A stretch of DNA of 64,000 nt from Loxodes magnus. Lineage: Eukaryota > Ciliophora > Karyorelictea > Loxodida > Loxodidae. The notes under the pieces were generated by a model, which was given only the letters and a program-made list of their open reading frames with translations, made no database searches and was not told the DNA's origin. Shown one piece after another: positions 1-12,844 of this stretch (the stretch's first letter is position 1; each line of letters starts with the position of its first letter). Made by a program: the position numbers and the translations under genes. The stretch is from positions 37,160 through 101,159 of the forward strand of contig CAMPDV010001540.1 of NCBI GenBank assembly GCA_946699065.1. Reading direction: 5' to 3'.

Positions 1-613
1 ATTTTGTAATGCTTTTGTTTATAAGTTTTACATTTTTCCCCTATAAATGCAAAATACAAAATTTCTTTAGATAGCATTAGATTAATTATCTCATTTTGCT
101 TTATTTATATCTGCGCTTTTTTTAGAATTTTCGCCTTTACTTTCTTGGTTCTTTCATAAGTAACTTTTTTTATATTTTTCCAGTTATAGGAAAACCTAGT
201 TTAAGGTTTTGCAATTGAAGTTTTGTTTTTCTTTATTTGCTTATAGCATCTCAAAATTTTATTGAGCAAATCCAAAAGAATTTTCTTAAGTTTTTTGTTT
301 TCCTCGAATAAAAATACAAAATGATATAAGAACTCCCTTTAACTTATCCCTAATTCCTTTGCCTGGCTTTTTTCTGAATACTGTATGTCTAATATACTAT
401 GAAAGTTGATATGGTTTACACTAAATAGATTTGATTAGTGTTGTGTAAGTTTTGTATTTGTAAATAGTATTTTTGATTAGTGAATTTAAAGTGAAATAAG
501 TAAGTTTGACTAATGATAATGAATATATTGAATTAGTAGTTACTATAGCATTATTAAGGATTACTAAAGAATTAAAGCTTTTTTAATTAAATAGCCTTCT
601 ACTATTGATTATT

Positions 614-1372
614 ATGCTTTAGTTCTAATTTTTTAATAGATCTCTTTAATTAAAGGTTAGCCTCATTATTTATGTTTCTTAATTACATTTAACTATTACA
701 TTATTAAAGAAACTAACTTTTGCTTCTTAATTTTAATATTATACTGTTGTTAGTTACTAAAAGAGAGATATAGAAACATATGATAATCTTCTGAGTTAAT
801 TAAAATATTATAAAATAGAGCTTCCTATAAGAGTTTAAAGGAATAGATTTACTAATTTAACTAAATAGATAGCCAACATTGTTTCTTCTTTTATATCTTT
901 CCAACCTTTTTATTTTACTACCTCTATTCATTATTTCAAGCTTGATAGATCTGAAGTTTTACTTATGAAAGTTTCTGGAATTTAAATTTAAATTTCCAGT
1001 TACTGCCACAAAGAATTTGAATGGTTTGAGATGTTTTGTATGAATCTAAGTTGTAACTTGATTATATTTTGCTCTAATTAATTAGTGGATGCTAAACAAT
1101 ATAAATATAAAAGGAGTTAACTTGAGGCTTGCTATTAATAAACTCCTGTTTCTTATAAGTGCAAAGGTTAAAGATTTGAAGTTACTAAGGTTTTACTCAT
1201 TCTTAATTTTGTTCTTTATAAATAAAAATCTAAAAATTTGATATCTTAATCTTTAGCTTCAAGCAATATTTAAAATTCTGTTAATTTTTCTTTTAGATTC
1301 TTTTCCTCTTAGTGTCTAAAGAGAGCAGGCTAATTAAGCTATTTTCTATTTTCCATATTCTATACATTTTGA
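614..1372 (+). CDS. Unidentified ORF, ciliate code (252 aa)
   Basis: Reading UAA and UAG as Gln gives one frame from ATG at 614 to UGA at 1370. It holds about 252 residues with a normal amino-acid mix, including several Cys and Trp residues around residues 125-170 (CHKEFEWFEMFC) and a K/Q-rich second half. I recognise no domain. It is the first of several adjacent coding blocks on both strands, which suggests a multi-gene element rather than a host locus. UGA is expected only about once per 60 codons at this composition, so the length is suggestive but not conclusive. The opposite strand is less open. Confidence 0.35.
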
Positions 1373-1694
1373 AAGCTATAATAAAAATATCAAAACTAGC
1401 TCTAATTGTTTCTATTTGTTCATAAGGGTTCTCTCTATTTAAATATCTTTTATTCCTTTAAATCTGTTTTTTTCTAAATGGTTTTTAACTTATTAATTGA
1501 CCTCTCATTATTAAAATAACTTATGAAGTCTTCTGTTATAAGTTACTTCTTCATCAGTTTACATATTTCCTTTCTTAATCTTAAGTAAAATCCTTTTATC
1601 TTATTAATGCCTTTTATTATTTAAGATTATTAAGTTTAACAATAAACCTTATTTTTCTACTGAGTCTTTTATATTCTAAGCTATTTTCTCTAAA

Positions 1695-2606
1695 ATGCTA
1701 CTAGCTCCTCTAATAATTTTCCTTTTATTATTTCTCAAGATTTACTTCTTTGTCACCCTGATTTAATAAGCTCTGTCTACTAATAAATGCTTTCTATTAT
1801 TTATTTTTTGCTAATTTTAGCTTTAAAATTAAGATTAAGCTTCAAGAAATGCCTAAAATATATATAAAAACTAAATGAACTAGCACTCTGATTCAATTAA
1901 TTACTTAGCAAAACTAACTTAGCACTCAAATTAAGAGCTCAACTAGCGTCTCTCATAAGCCATGCTCTACTATTACCTCAGTACCCTGCATTCCATATTA
2001 TATAGCATTATCTATAATCATTTTACTTTACTACCATACTTCAAAGGCTACATTTTAGCAAAGCAGGTTTATTCTGCATTTAGTAAGTAAAAGACATTTG
2101 ACATCACTTAGACTGCTTTCTTATAAGGGTTAGTTCCTTTTTTAAAAAAGCTTATTATAGCCTAAAAGACAAGAGAGATGCTAAATTCTTATATTCTTCT
2201 AAGAAGAAAAAGCTTAGACAATATAATATAAACATAAGTCTTAATAGACAGAAATTTGAAAGGTTAAGCAAGCTTATTTATTAATGGTTAGATTAATATA
2301 TAGGCCAAAGCATTTAAAAAGAGACTAGTAACAGCATTATATAACGCTTTCATCAATATAAATAAGCATTAAGGTTGCGTAGACTATTCAAATTGCTAGA
2401 GCAATTAAAGCTAGATTAAGTAAATTGAAGGGTCAGCTTAAGCTATTATATTAGAAACAAAGCAGCTGATAATTAAGCAAATCTTTAATAATTAGCTTAA
2501 ATAATTTTAGCATAGTAATTAAATGCAAAACTAGAGCGAGGGATACAAGCTAGAGTAGCAAGCAGATTAAGAAAAAAACATCTTATATGTAAAGAAGATA
2601 ATTTGA
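1695..2606 (+). CDS. Unidentified K/Q-rich ORF, ciliate code (303 aa)
   Basis: A UGA-free frame runs from about 1525 to UGA at 2604-2606. The first good ATG is at 1695, giving 303 residues. The N-terminal part is hydrophobic (about residues 5-25, possible membrane segment or signal). The rest is polar and rich in K, Q and N, with a purine-rich sense strand typical of ciliate coding DNA (for example ILLRRKSLDN, near the middle). It converges tail to tail on the minus-strand block at 2657-4665, with almost no spacer. No known domain is recognised. It may belong to the same unknown element as its neighbours. Confidence 0.42.
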
Positions 2607-2656
2607 AAGATTGTAGGAGAAAAGGAATAAATAAATAAGAATTTTAATTTTAGCAT

Positions 2657-4665
2657 TCAATAGAAGTTTAGCTAAATAGTACCAAGAACACAAACAAGTA
2701 CTTGATTTTTATATTTAGTTTGAGTAAAAAGATACAGAATTAAATTATAAAATGAAGATATCCTTTTATAAGTTGCTAAATTCAAAAATATCTTTAAATG
2801 ATACATAAATAGTTTTAAGAATGTTGATTCATGATAAAACTTATTTATCTTTTCTTACCTTATCAAATCAACTTAATACAAAAACTTCATTCTTTTGAGA
2901 CTCCCTTTAATACATTTTAACATTTCTGTTTCTAATTTTGTATACAGTTTCCTTTTTCTAAATAGCTTCTCTTTCATCTGCTTTATAAGTAATAGTATAT
3001 TAAATAGCCTCAAATATGCCATAATTCCGTTTGGAAGCTCCTCCTTTATATATTTTTCTTGGAGGGTTTATTACCCAACAATATTTAAAGATATTAATTA
3101 ACTTAATATCAAAAAACCAGTTTAGTTTATCTGTTATAACCTTAGCATTAAAAATTTTATTTCATTTCTTAGATACAAATTAGAAAATCAATTTTTTGCT
3201 CTTAGGTAGTAATTTATAGCTTATTTAGCAAAGAATCCTAAAGACTCTTTGTATTTAATTTATTTATTATAGCCAAGCATTAACGACTCTTAATTAAACT
3301 CTATTGATATATGCCTAATTTTAGAAGTTAAGCTAATTAAACTATTATTTCAGCCATTCTATTTAACTTTTAAAATTAAACTTGTTTATTTTAAACACTA
3401 AGGATAGTAAGCTTTATCTAGTAGCTTTTTCTAATTTTAATTCCCTGCTACTTGATTTAGGATTGATAATAATTCTGCTTATTGTTTTAGAGATTTAATA
3501 ATCTTTAGTTTAATATCTTTAGTAAATTATCTCTTAAGATCTTTCAGGCCAGATTAGATATTTCTTAGTTTATGATTTTGCTTATATGTTATGTTTATTT
3601 AGTTTAAGAGATACCAATCTTAGAGAGTTCTAACTTAGTTCAGGAATAGTATTTAAATCTTTTATTTCTGCATTTTATATTTTCTACACGAGGTATAATC
3701 TCCAGCTATTGCACAGAAACACAAAGTATTCTGAGATTGCTTGTATTATTGCTAAGTTTAGCTTAGTATAATTTTGTCTTTGTTATTATATAGCTAATTA
3801 TTATTTTTGCTTATAACTTCATGCTATTCAATGTATTAAATGTATTCACTTAGAATTAAGAAAGCTTTTCTTAGTTATAAGCCTCACGTTCTTATTAATT
3901 TCTAATATTCTCTAATAGCTTTACTAGAGTAAATATTTACTCTTGAGTATTTAGTTGCAAGTCTAAGATAATAGCTGTATTGATTAGCTTAGACTTGTAG
4001 TTTGGCTTTTTCTTAGTCTATCTCTAGTCTTATACTCCTGGCTCTGAACTATCTGGGTGATACAATCTTTTGATTCCATTTTAGTAACTTTATCTTTGAG
4101 GTGAGGTTAACTTACTACAAGATCTTACTTTTATCTCACATTTAAAGAAAGCTAGTGATCTTTGACTGGCCATTTAGGTCCATTCTGTGTTATTGCTATA
4201 TCCAATTATAGTAAAGGGAATTGTCTTTTCTTCTAAACCAACTTTTTTTGAAGTGATAGGGCAATTATTATAAGTTCTTTTTTAGATTAAGTTTGAAGCG
4301 ATTTTCTGTAATAAGCCTTTAATCAATAAGCTGAATATTCCATACAATTTCTCTTTTATAGGATTGAAGCACGAACTAAGTTATATAATTATTAAACTAT
4401 TATTGGACTTACATTCTATAGATCGAAAGTTATTTCTCTAATTATGTGATAAAGGAATTTTAGGCTTAAATTACTTTGATAATAGATACTTTTTTATGTC
4501 TCTTAGTATTAAATAAAATTTAAGTTTAAAAATAATGAGCTTTTAGATGAAAGAACAAAAGCAACACTTATAAGAGTAATAAAATAGACATTTAAAGGTA
4601 TTAGATTTATACCTCAAACAGATTATATTATTAGTAGATAAAAAGCAAACTTTAACAATAATATA
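2657..4665 (-). pseudogene. Long unidentified coding block, decayed (about 670 codons)
   Basis: On the minus strand a single reading frame can be followed for about 519 codons from 4665 to 3109, and further coding sequence continues to 2657. The product is hydrophilic and purine-coded, with stretches such as GLEEKTIPFTIIGYSNNTEW and, near the end, MKEKLFRKRKLYTKLETEML. It is clearly protein-derived but not intact; there are a few breaks. No catalytic motif of RT, DDE transposase or polymerase families is recognisable by eye. The block is convergent with the ORF at 1695-2606 and divergent from the coding trace at 4985. The arrangement of tightly packed genes on both strands is reminiscent of large germline-limited elements of Tetrahymena, but that link is only a guess. 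Confidence 0.45.
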
Positions 4666-4984
4666 TCATATAACTGCAACAGCATTATCACAGTTAAAGT
4701 TTAAGTTTAAGCAATTCAGATAAGACTAATAATATTAATTAGCTAAAGAGAATTAAAGATAATAGAAGTATAGTATCTAATATATAAGTAGTAACTAGTT
4801 ATTGCTAATAAAGACAAGTTAATAGTTATTATATAATCCTTTATTAAAACTAATCTCTTTATTATCCTAAGCTTTATTATCTACTATTATCTTTATTCTT
4901 TATATCTTACTATTAAGGTTAAGCTTTTATACCTTATAGCTATTCCTATATATTTCTAGAAGAAAGCAAATAAAGTATTAAAGC

Positions 4985-5481
4985 TCTGAGTTTCTAAGAG
5001 AAGTCTAACTATATTAGTACAGTCTAGGTAGGTATTGAGATCGGAACTTTAAATGTGTCTAGAGGTTATAATAGAATATTCTATACCTTGTGATTAAGTA
5101 TTTGCAGTTAATATTTTTAAAGTGGCTTAGTCGCTACAATTTAGTAAGGTATCATAAGAATGAGGTAGCTATTACTTTTATTAAAAGCAGTTAAGTTAGT
5201 TAAGGTCTAAAGGACTCGTTATTGAGGAAATGTTGCTGAAATTAAAATTGGGAATCAATATGCAGTTTGAAGTTATTTGGACTATAGAAGAGTAAAGTAA
5301 TAAATAGCAATTCTGTAAGGAAGAAGAAATAACTAAAAAATCAGCATTTATAGACTTAAAATTTAGCTAATAGAGGAAAATTCTTCTCAGCAGGGAAAGC
5401 TAGAGATAGTCAGGAATTCTTCAACAGATTAAGTTAAAAATTCCAGAAAGTATTGATTTGATATGTGAATAATAGTGGTGA
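4985..5481 (+). pseudogene. Decayed coding trace, charged protein
   Basis: A plus-strand frame in the ciliate code gives a charged sequence (for example EEITKKSAFIDLKFS) ending at UGA near 5480, with a related trace in neighbouring frames back to about 4985. It diverges from the minus-strand block that begins near 4665, so about 300 bp could hold a shared promoter. No domain is recognised. It is likely the first part of a gene interrupted before the rRNA-like segment. Confidence 0.3.
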
Positions 5482-5729
5482 ATCGAGTGTTAAAATAATG
5501 AGTGAGAGTAGAATGATGCATAACTGAATAATAGTGTTTTGAATATATAGTTGTGATTGAAAATAATAATGGTAATTATTTAAAAAGGATTAGTGTTATT
5601 ACATTTGATTGGTTGAAATAGTAGTAATAAATTGGGTAGCACACTGCACTATAGATAATTATAAAAGGATAATTAATTTAAAATGCTAAAACATGTAAGA
5701 TGTTTATAAGATATCGTCCGTGTGGGAAT

Positions 5730-6040
5730 TTTAATACACGAGAATCATGCTGGAGAGTATGGCAGGTCATTCAAGTTTCTGTACTAACAGCTTTCGATTG
5801 TAGTGTATTGAATTACCATGGCAGTGACAGATAACAGAAAATTAGGGTTCGATTCCGGAGATGGAGCCTGATAGACGGCTACCACATCTAAGGAAGGCAG
5901 TAGGTGCACAAATTACCCAATCCTAACTGAGAGAGATAGTGACAAGAAATAACGACACCGGGCTTCGTCTCGGTGATTGGAATGATAACAACGTAAAAGC
6001 GTTAGCGAGAGCCCACTAGAGAGTAAGTCCTCCAATTTCG
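5730..6040 (+). pseudogene. 18S rRNA fragment, divergent
   Basis: About 300 bp with far higher GC than the flanks carries consecutive strings of the 5' domain of eukaryotic small-subunit rRNA in the right order: a CATTCAAGTTTCTG block near 5771, TTAGGGTTCGATTCCGGAG near 5842, GACGGCTACCACATCTAAGG near 5875, AAATTACCCAATCC near 5910 and AGTGACAAGAAATAACGA near 5938. It corresponds roughly to yeast 18S positions 300-550. It stops before the conserved GTGCCAGCAGCCGCGG block, which is absent. Several normally invariant positions are changed, so it is a fossil or a transferred piece, not a working rRNA. Ciliate micronuclei of the Tetrahymena type carry a single rDNA locus, so a stray fragment here is unusual. 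Confidence 0.8.
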
Positions 6041-6509
6041 TTCTAGAGGTCTTTAAAAATATAGTATGCGAGAATTAAGGTTTGCTTGATCGAAATCCCA
6101 TCAGAAATTAAATAAATAGCTCATATAATGATTAAGGAAAAAGCTGAAGTGAGTCTATATTTTGAAATAGAATAGTTAGCTTGTATATGAAATGTAATAA
6201 GTTGCTTATTTGGATTATTTGTTGCTAAAAGTCTAATTATGGCCTGAAATGGTTAAAGTAGCAGAAGTTGAAAAAGTGCTCATGATAAGCAGATAAAGTG
6301 ATTTGCTTGTGATAGTTAAAATTTTAAGAATAATTTTGTCAAAGATATTATCTTTCGATTGATTTGACACCTTGTACTAAATAGATCTAACAAATTATCA
6401 TCTTAAAGACTAAATTTTTGCTTCCGTGCTTAAATAGTTAATTTATTAGTAGCAGTTATATCCTGTATGTTCAATCGCTTAAAAATTTGTCTTATTTAAT
6501 TCTAAGGAG

Positions 6510-7268
6510 TAAATCTAAAATTTGTTTCCTAATTTAAGATTAATAATTGATAAATACGATTAGATAAAAGCAGCAATTAATAGATTGAACCAATTCTTAA
6601 AACCACTGAGGAAAGATTACTCTTCAAATGGCTTCAAAAAACAATTATAAAATAGGTAAAGCAGAATAGCTAAATCAAGTATAACTATTAGAACACATTT
6701 AAATGCTTATTCAAAGTCAAATAATATACTACTTACTAAGTTCAATGATATATTAGAAAATAATTTGAAGATAAAATTGCTTTTTTTGCTTAACTCCAAT
6801 ATAAATAACTAACTGTTTATAACCTCCAATATGGTTTCATTTGAGTATGTTACTAAGTTTTTTATCTACATGTATTACTCCTCTGATCTAGAATTATTAG
6901 ATAGTACCATCAAGTTACTCTAATTACTTTAAAACGCTTTTCTTTCATTACATAGACAATTTCGTATTCCTCTCTCCACTTATAATTAATAGGCTTATTC
7001 TAATTAGCAAATATTCTTATTCTTATTCATAGAGCTTTCTTAAATAAGGTAATTAGCACATAAAGTAGCTTCTCTTATAGAATCGTAATGGTATGCTTTT
7101 AGTTTAAGTAATAGTAAGACATAAAATGATTTGAAATATTAAATATCCTAAGTTTATAATAAATAGTATAAAGAATTACTAATAAACATACAATCTAATT
7201 ATCCTCTATCATACAAATTTATCTCTTTCTCTAGGTCAAAAATTATAGTTCCAAAGTATTAAACTTGA
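6510..7268 (+). CDS. Unidentified ORF, ciliate code (about 250 aa)
   Basis: A UGA-free plus frame runs from about 6510 to UGA at 7266. It encodes a plausible protein of about 250 residues (for example KSSITIRTHLNAYSKSNNIL in the first third), alternating polar and hydrophobic segments. No family is recognised. The opposite strand is also partly protein-like from 7640 to 6800, so the true sense strand of the second half is uncertain. It lies directly downstream of the 18S-like segment. Confidence 0.35.
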
Positions 7269-7640
7269 GTCTCTAATATTTGGATCTTTATCTTATAAAT
7301 TTTAGGTCTAAGAATCAGAAGTTAGATATTCTACTATTGGACTCTAATTTCTAGTTTTTAAATCCCATCAGAAACTTATAGTTGAATCTACCTCTTAAAT
7401 TCCTTTTTAAGGTTGATTAACTATTTCTAATTACTAGTCAGTATGTATTTCGATACTCAAGGGTTATGATAACTCTAGTATCACTCTCTTTCATATTCAA
7501 TTCACGTTCTAAATGAGCATTAGCAACTCTCCAATAATCTTTGAGATTTTAGATACCCTTAGTCCTGTAGAATAATCCCTACCTATCGAGATTCTTACTG
7601 TCTTAATAAAAGCACTTTGGTTAATTAAGAAGAGCTATAA
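7200..7640 (-). pseudogene. Decayed coding trace on the minus strand
   Basis: Reading the minus strand from about 7640 downward gives well-formed protein sequence (KDYWRVANAHLERELN, then VIITLEYRN and NLRGRFNYKFLMGFKNQ) interrupted a few times. The purine-rich sense and charged composition argue for real coding origin. No domain is recognised. It overlaps the end of the plus-strand ORF at 6510-7268. Confidence 0.35.
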
Positions 7641-8439
7641 GAGAAAAAAGAGTATTGGATGCTTTGAAAATGTGTCAGATAATTAGCCTTGAGATTGTGA
7701 TAGTACATTCAAAACCTCATTACTTTTTAATACCTAGTATCTAGAACAAAGGAGCAACAGAAAGGAAGAAGAAAATAATGAGGATATCAGTAACTTTGCT
7801 AGCAAATTCGATCAATTTAGCAAACATTTGGAAAATAGAACAGAAAAAGTAAGTAATTAATTGTAGGAAAAACATGAGAAATGTAATTATGGAAGAAACA
7901 TAATTATTGAATCTTGATATTATTTTCCTTCTGTAAGATTGTTATTTTTTCTAAATTAGCTAAAACTCATGATTGTGATTAGTAACTAAGCGTGTATTAC
8001 ATATAATTTAATGATGTTTAGAACATATTAATTAGAATACTATTTGATGTTCTAGACAGAAGTTCTAAATTTTAGTTTGGATAGTTTTTAGTTAATGTAC
8101 AAGTTTAGTTAATTTGAACTTATCATACTGAATATAAGATTGTTCCTGTTATACATTGCATTTAAAGATGACTAGCTATAGTACTTAGGCTATTAGTCTG
8201 ATTAAACTGATGCATATAACACAAAGCCTAAGACTTTAAAGATTTGGAACTAGTAAATAAATGATAAGAAATAGGTTGAATTTATGGTTATAATATAGAT
8301 AATCCATAGACAAGCAATATATTAAGAGTTAAAATATTATTAAAGAGAGTGCTTTATAATATTTATGACACTATCATAAAGTATTCTACTTTTTGTGAAT
8401 AACTTTAATCTTTTATGATATTCTTATTAATATTCAAGC

Positions 8440-9290
8440 TAAATTAAGAGTAAGAATAGAAAGTACAATATTTTTAGAAGAAAATCAGATATGATAGTAA
8501 AAGTATAGGGTTTATAATTATCTTAATAAGCAAGTACAACATATTTAATAAAACAAAGCTAATTCAAACAAATTTGGGAAAAGCAGACGGAAATCTAATA
8601 AAATTATAGAGGAAATTAATTAGCTAGATGAAAGTTAATAAAGCACAGAAAATTTACTTAATAAGTTTTATTCATTTAAACACTAATCTTAATTATCGTT
8701 ACATGTAAAAAGAATTCAAGGTAATAATACATTTGATCTATAGTAAAATTGATAATATAGTTAAACTTCAGAGCTAGTTGAGGAAATAGTTGTAACAAAC
8801 TGATACTTTAAAAGAATTAGAGAATTAAGAAGTAGAAAAAGTCTCAGCTTACAGCCTAAATTTAGTATATTATTAACAGTTATCAGTGAAATTAAATTAG
8901 CAGAGGTGAAAATAGCCTTTTTCACATTGCACATTTATAAATTTTATTTTACTAAATAAGAACTCTAAGTTTTAGATTCTTTAAGCAATTATCGAAGAAG
9001 ACTAAAGTTATAATACGTATAATTATTTTAAAATTGAAATGAACAATTTAATCAGAGATAATATGTCTAAAAGCCAATTATAGAGCAAATGCTAAATTTA
9101 ATGTTAATTCTCTTCTCTTCAAGATTCTCTTATTTAGTTAACTACAAAAATTTGTACCTTTTATATAATTTCTAAAAGGAAAATTAAAGATTTATTAAAG
9201 ATCTCAGTATTTCTTCTTTTATAATATCTTACCTCAATTATATAACTACTTTAAAGGTAAAACTCTTCTAAATTAAATATAATATGAACT
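8440..9290 (+). mobile_element. LINE, linker and start of the RT domain
   Basis: Plus-strand frames encode a charged linker (residue runs such as KLQSQLRKQLQQTDTLKELE at about 8760-8825) followed at about 9165-9256 by a segment resembling the first RT block of non-LTR retrotransposons: ISKRKIKDL, then FLLLQYLTSIIQLL, in the place of the usual NYRPISLLxxLxKIxEKI. The frame then ends close to the point where an inverted segment begins. With the minus-strand piece at 9300-10235 it makes one LINE RT split by an inversion. Several breaks are present. No endonuclease domain is evident upstream. Confidence 0.5.
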
Positions 9291-9299
9291 ATATAGTAG

Positions 9300-10235
9300 C
9301 TATAGTTATTATTATCATGTTATACTTAGTCAGATAAATATAGTATTTTACCTTTAAGATCACACATTTAAATGAAATGAATGACTATACTAGCCTGCTT
9401 TATTTTATAATTCATTATAATTTTATTTAGAATTTGTTATAGATCAACTAACTTTTAATTTACTTATAGTTCAAATATTCTAAATATAAGCAGCTCTATG
9501 TACACTATGTGATGAAGAGTTTAATCAGATTAATAGCAAGCCTAAAAAATGGAATGCAAATGTATAGCTTGTGAAAAATCTCTCAACGCAATGTATAAGA
9601 GGAATAATGTAATATTCTCTTTTCATTATAACTTCAAATCAACAGCACCTATGCATTAACTTAAAACTATCAAAATTAAAGCTTAGAATTAATGTAAACA
9701 ACATCATCTTGTATTATCTATAATATATGCTAAAGATAATCAACTTATATGTAGTACTTCCTTAATTTTGACTCACTATTTACTTTTATTTTTCTTTAAA
9801 AAGCATATACATTCGCACTTTTCTACATCGATAGATAATTTTACTCAACTAAAAACTTTGCAAGTTGCTTAGATTAATCAATTCATTTATTTCATCTGAA
9901 AGTAGGATTAAATTATCTGTCCAAGCTTTCGTAGTAAAAGTAAGATCATATATTTTAAACCTTACTTTTTTGATAAGCTTGAATATATCTTATAGCAAAA
10001 TCATAGAAGATAATAGTAAGAATTGATCCATATTAACTCCCTTATAAAACTTCATTATTATAGAGCAAATTTCTAGATAGGGTTTCATCTAAATAATCTA
10101 ACATCCAAATATTTATAATAAGATTCAAAGCTATTAATTAATGCTAAAGGAAGCTTATTTCTTCTTGAATGATCAAAAAGTAATCGTTTATCAATAGTGT
10201 TAAACATCTTTTCTACATCTATAAAATAACAAATT
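9300..10235 (-). mobile_element. LINE reverse transcriptase palm, inverted segment
   Basis: On the minus strand three RT blocks appear in order. Palm motif A is at 10182-10224 (FIDVEKMFNTIDKRLLF, like the usual FIDFxKAFDTVDHxLL). The next block is at 9965-10048 (QGSQYGSILTIIFYDFAI, matching GVPQGSxLSPxLFxIYI). The catalytic block is at 9870-9930 (AWTDNLILLSDEINELINL, where active enzymes have FADDLxLL). The second catalytic aspartate of the YADD-type box is Asn here, so the enzyme is dead even apart from its other breaks. Coding resemblance starts abruptly at 10235, at the border with A+T-rich DNA. Families with this block order are APE-type non-LTR elements. Confidence 0.75.
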
Positions 10236-10239
10236 AATT

Positions 10240-12840
10240 ATTTTGATTTTATAATTTTAATAAAAATTAAAAGCTACAAAAGTAAAATATTTTCAAATAA
10301 GTTTATAAAAGCGAATATAAATTAGCAAAACTAAACAATATTTTATCTCTTTTTTAATAATATAAAGATTATTAGAAAATAATTTGTCAGCTCATTTTAT
10401 TTTTTACTTTATTATTATTACTTCCTTTTACATTATTTTTTCTTTTTCTAATTTTATAAATTACATTTTTCCTATTTTACTAAATTATTCTTAAAATTCT
10501 TTTACATAATCAAGAAACTTTTACTTATTTTCTTACTTTTTGCTACTTTTCAGTATTTCTTGATTTCTCTATTATTTCTATTACTTCTATAAAATACTTT
10601 ATTTACATTTATTATTTTTAATTAAATTTTTATGTAATGTATGAATTTTTCTAAATTTTTTATTGTTTTTACGTTTTACTATCCATTTTAAAAAATTATT
10701 AGAGATATATTTCTCTATTTAAATAATATAATTTTATACCTATCTTTAGTGTATAAGCTTTAATTTAGAGTACTATAAGTTATTTAAATGAAAATTATTA
10801 CTTCAGTTGCAGTTTAATTCAAATTAAAAAAATAGCGAGATTTTAGTTTATTTGAAAGTAACTTAAATAAGATATTTATTATTAAGATGATAACAAATTA
10901 AAAGACTTTTTCTATCATGCTTAACTTTTAATGTTTATCTTTAATATTTTATTATTTTTTCAAAGAAGAGAAATATCATTCAAATAGCAATTGTAAAAAT
11001 AGAGTTATATTAAATATTTTGATTAGAGCTTTAGAGATTATATTAATTGTAACTTCATCAAATAATTTTATTTTAATTTTTTTATACAAAGCTTCAAGTA
11101 TTCGTATAATATTTGTCCTTAATATATTTTCATATAAGTAATAAAACTGTTAATTTACATCTTATTCATCAGTCCTATTTTTCTTATTGCTCATATTCTT
11201 CTTATTCTTATTCTTATTCTTATTCTACTGCTTCAATTTTATCAAGATAATTCTACCATTTAGTAATTTCTCATTTCACTTTAGTATTTAAATTTTTCTA
11301 CTTAGTAATTTTAACAATAATTTTTATTAAATAATTTTTTAATATCTTGAAGTTTTATATTAGATAATTCTAAATTTTAAAATAATATTTTATGTTATTT
11401 ACACTAAAATAAAAATTTATAAAGAATATATTAATTTATCCTTGTAATACCTTTTTTATTTTAAATTATTTTCTAAATATTTCTTAATAATTTCTAAGAA
11501 ATAAATTAAACTCTGCTTAAATTTTATTAGATTGCTTTAATCAATTATTTTTTAAATAAACTTAAAATTTTCTACTTTCTCTTATAATTAACACTTAATT
11601 ATCTAAAAAGCTTATAAGAATTTATTTTTAACAGTTTAAATAATAGTATATGGTATAATAAGCTTTAAGCATTTTTTATTTATTAAATCTATTAAATAAT
11701 TTAATATTTTAGATATGTAAATTATCTTATACTTTCTAAATAAAAATTTATAATTAAAATTAGGGTTTTATTAGCTAGTTTAAGAATTATTTTCTTATAA
11801 ACATAATTTAGAAAATTGAATAACTAAATACAAAAAATGATTATTTATTAGTGTGTAAATTATATATAAGTTGGAATTAGATAAATAATCAAAAACTTCG
11901 TATAAAATTATCATTTATTTTGTAATATTAAAATTAATTTTTTATTTCTTATTTAATATTCTCTATGATATAATTCTAAACTTTTAATTATGAAAAATTA
12001 TATTAATTAAATTATATTATATTATATTTTAAATTTTCTTATTGTAATCCATTTTTTTATTTTGCGCAAACTTATATCAAAAACCTTTTTATTTTATTCT
12101 CATGCAAAATGATTTATCTGATAGTTGTATTTCATAATTAGATCTAAATGATATTTTTAAAATAAAAATTATCGAATGGTTCTGTTGCTTGCTATAGATC
12201 AAAATATTAAATGATTTATGGCTTTTATCTTTTATTTCAATATTTTATATACGATTTAATAGCTTGAATGACTAAAATTTTCATATAGCTTCTTTTGTTT
12301 GGATAATGAAATTAAATTTAGTGAAAAATCCAAAAGTAAAGAGATTAATTAGATTCATACCAAAATAATCTAATTAAGATGTATAGAGTCTCATTAAATT
12401 TTATTAGTGATATTTAAGTTTATTTTGCTTCAAATGAGTTAACATAAGATAAGAGTTTAAATTTTATAAATGAGTAGATTTGCTTTGGACAGATGAAATG
12501 ATATTATTACTTTAACTTTAACCACTACAGTTAAAAGGATAATCTATTATTTCACACACAGAATTTTTTCATAAGTACAGCCTTTTCTAGCCAAAATTAT
12601 TGTAATAAGTTATATATGAGTATAAATTTAAAAATATATATAAAATAACTTCTTCCTTGTAATTTTTTCCTTATTCATATTATATTTATAAAATTAATTT
12701 TAGATATAAATGTCTAAATCTCTAAATTTAAGCAATAATTAGCAAAGCATGATGTTTACATTTTTTTGAGTCATTTTATTTTAATATTTTTAAAATGCAC
12801 GAAGTTTATATTTAAGATTCAGGTTCTTTTAAAATATCAC
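10240..12840. other. A+T-rich stretch without recognisable genes
   Basis: Very A+T-rich DNA with homopolymer runs and no frame carrying recognisable motifs. A short run of TTATTC units lies near 11195-11224. Nothing else is supported. Confidence 0.5.
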
Positions 12841-12844
12841 TCTT

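Noticed and set aside
2895-3101. Plus-strand standard-code ORF of 68 aa
   Set aside because: The opposite strand carries the purine-rich, charged coding sequence of the long minus block; this frame has only a TTG start and hydrophobic filler.
4234-4248. TAAACCAAC-type match to the Tetrahymena chromosome-breakage sequence
   Set aside because: The invariant core AACCAACCTC is not kept (two changes), and the site lies within a coding block.
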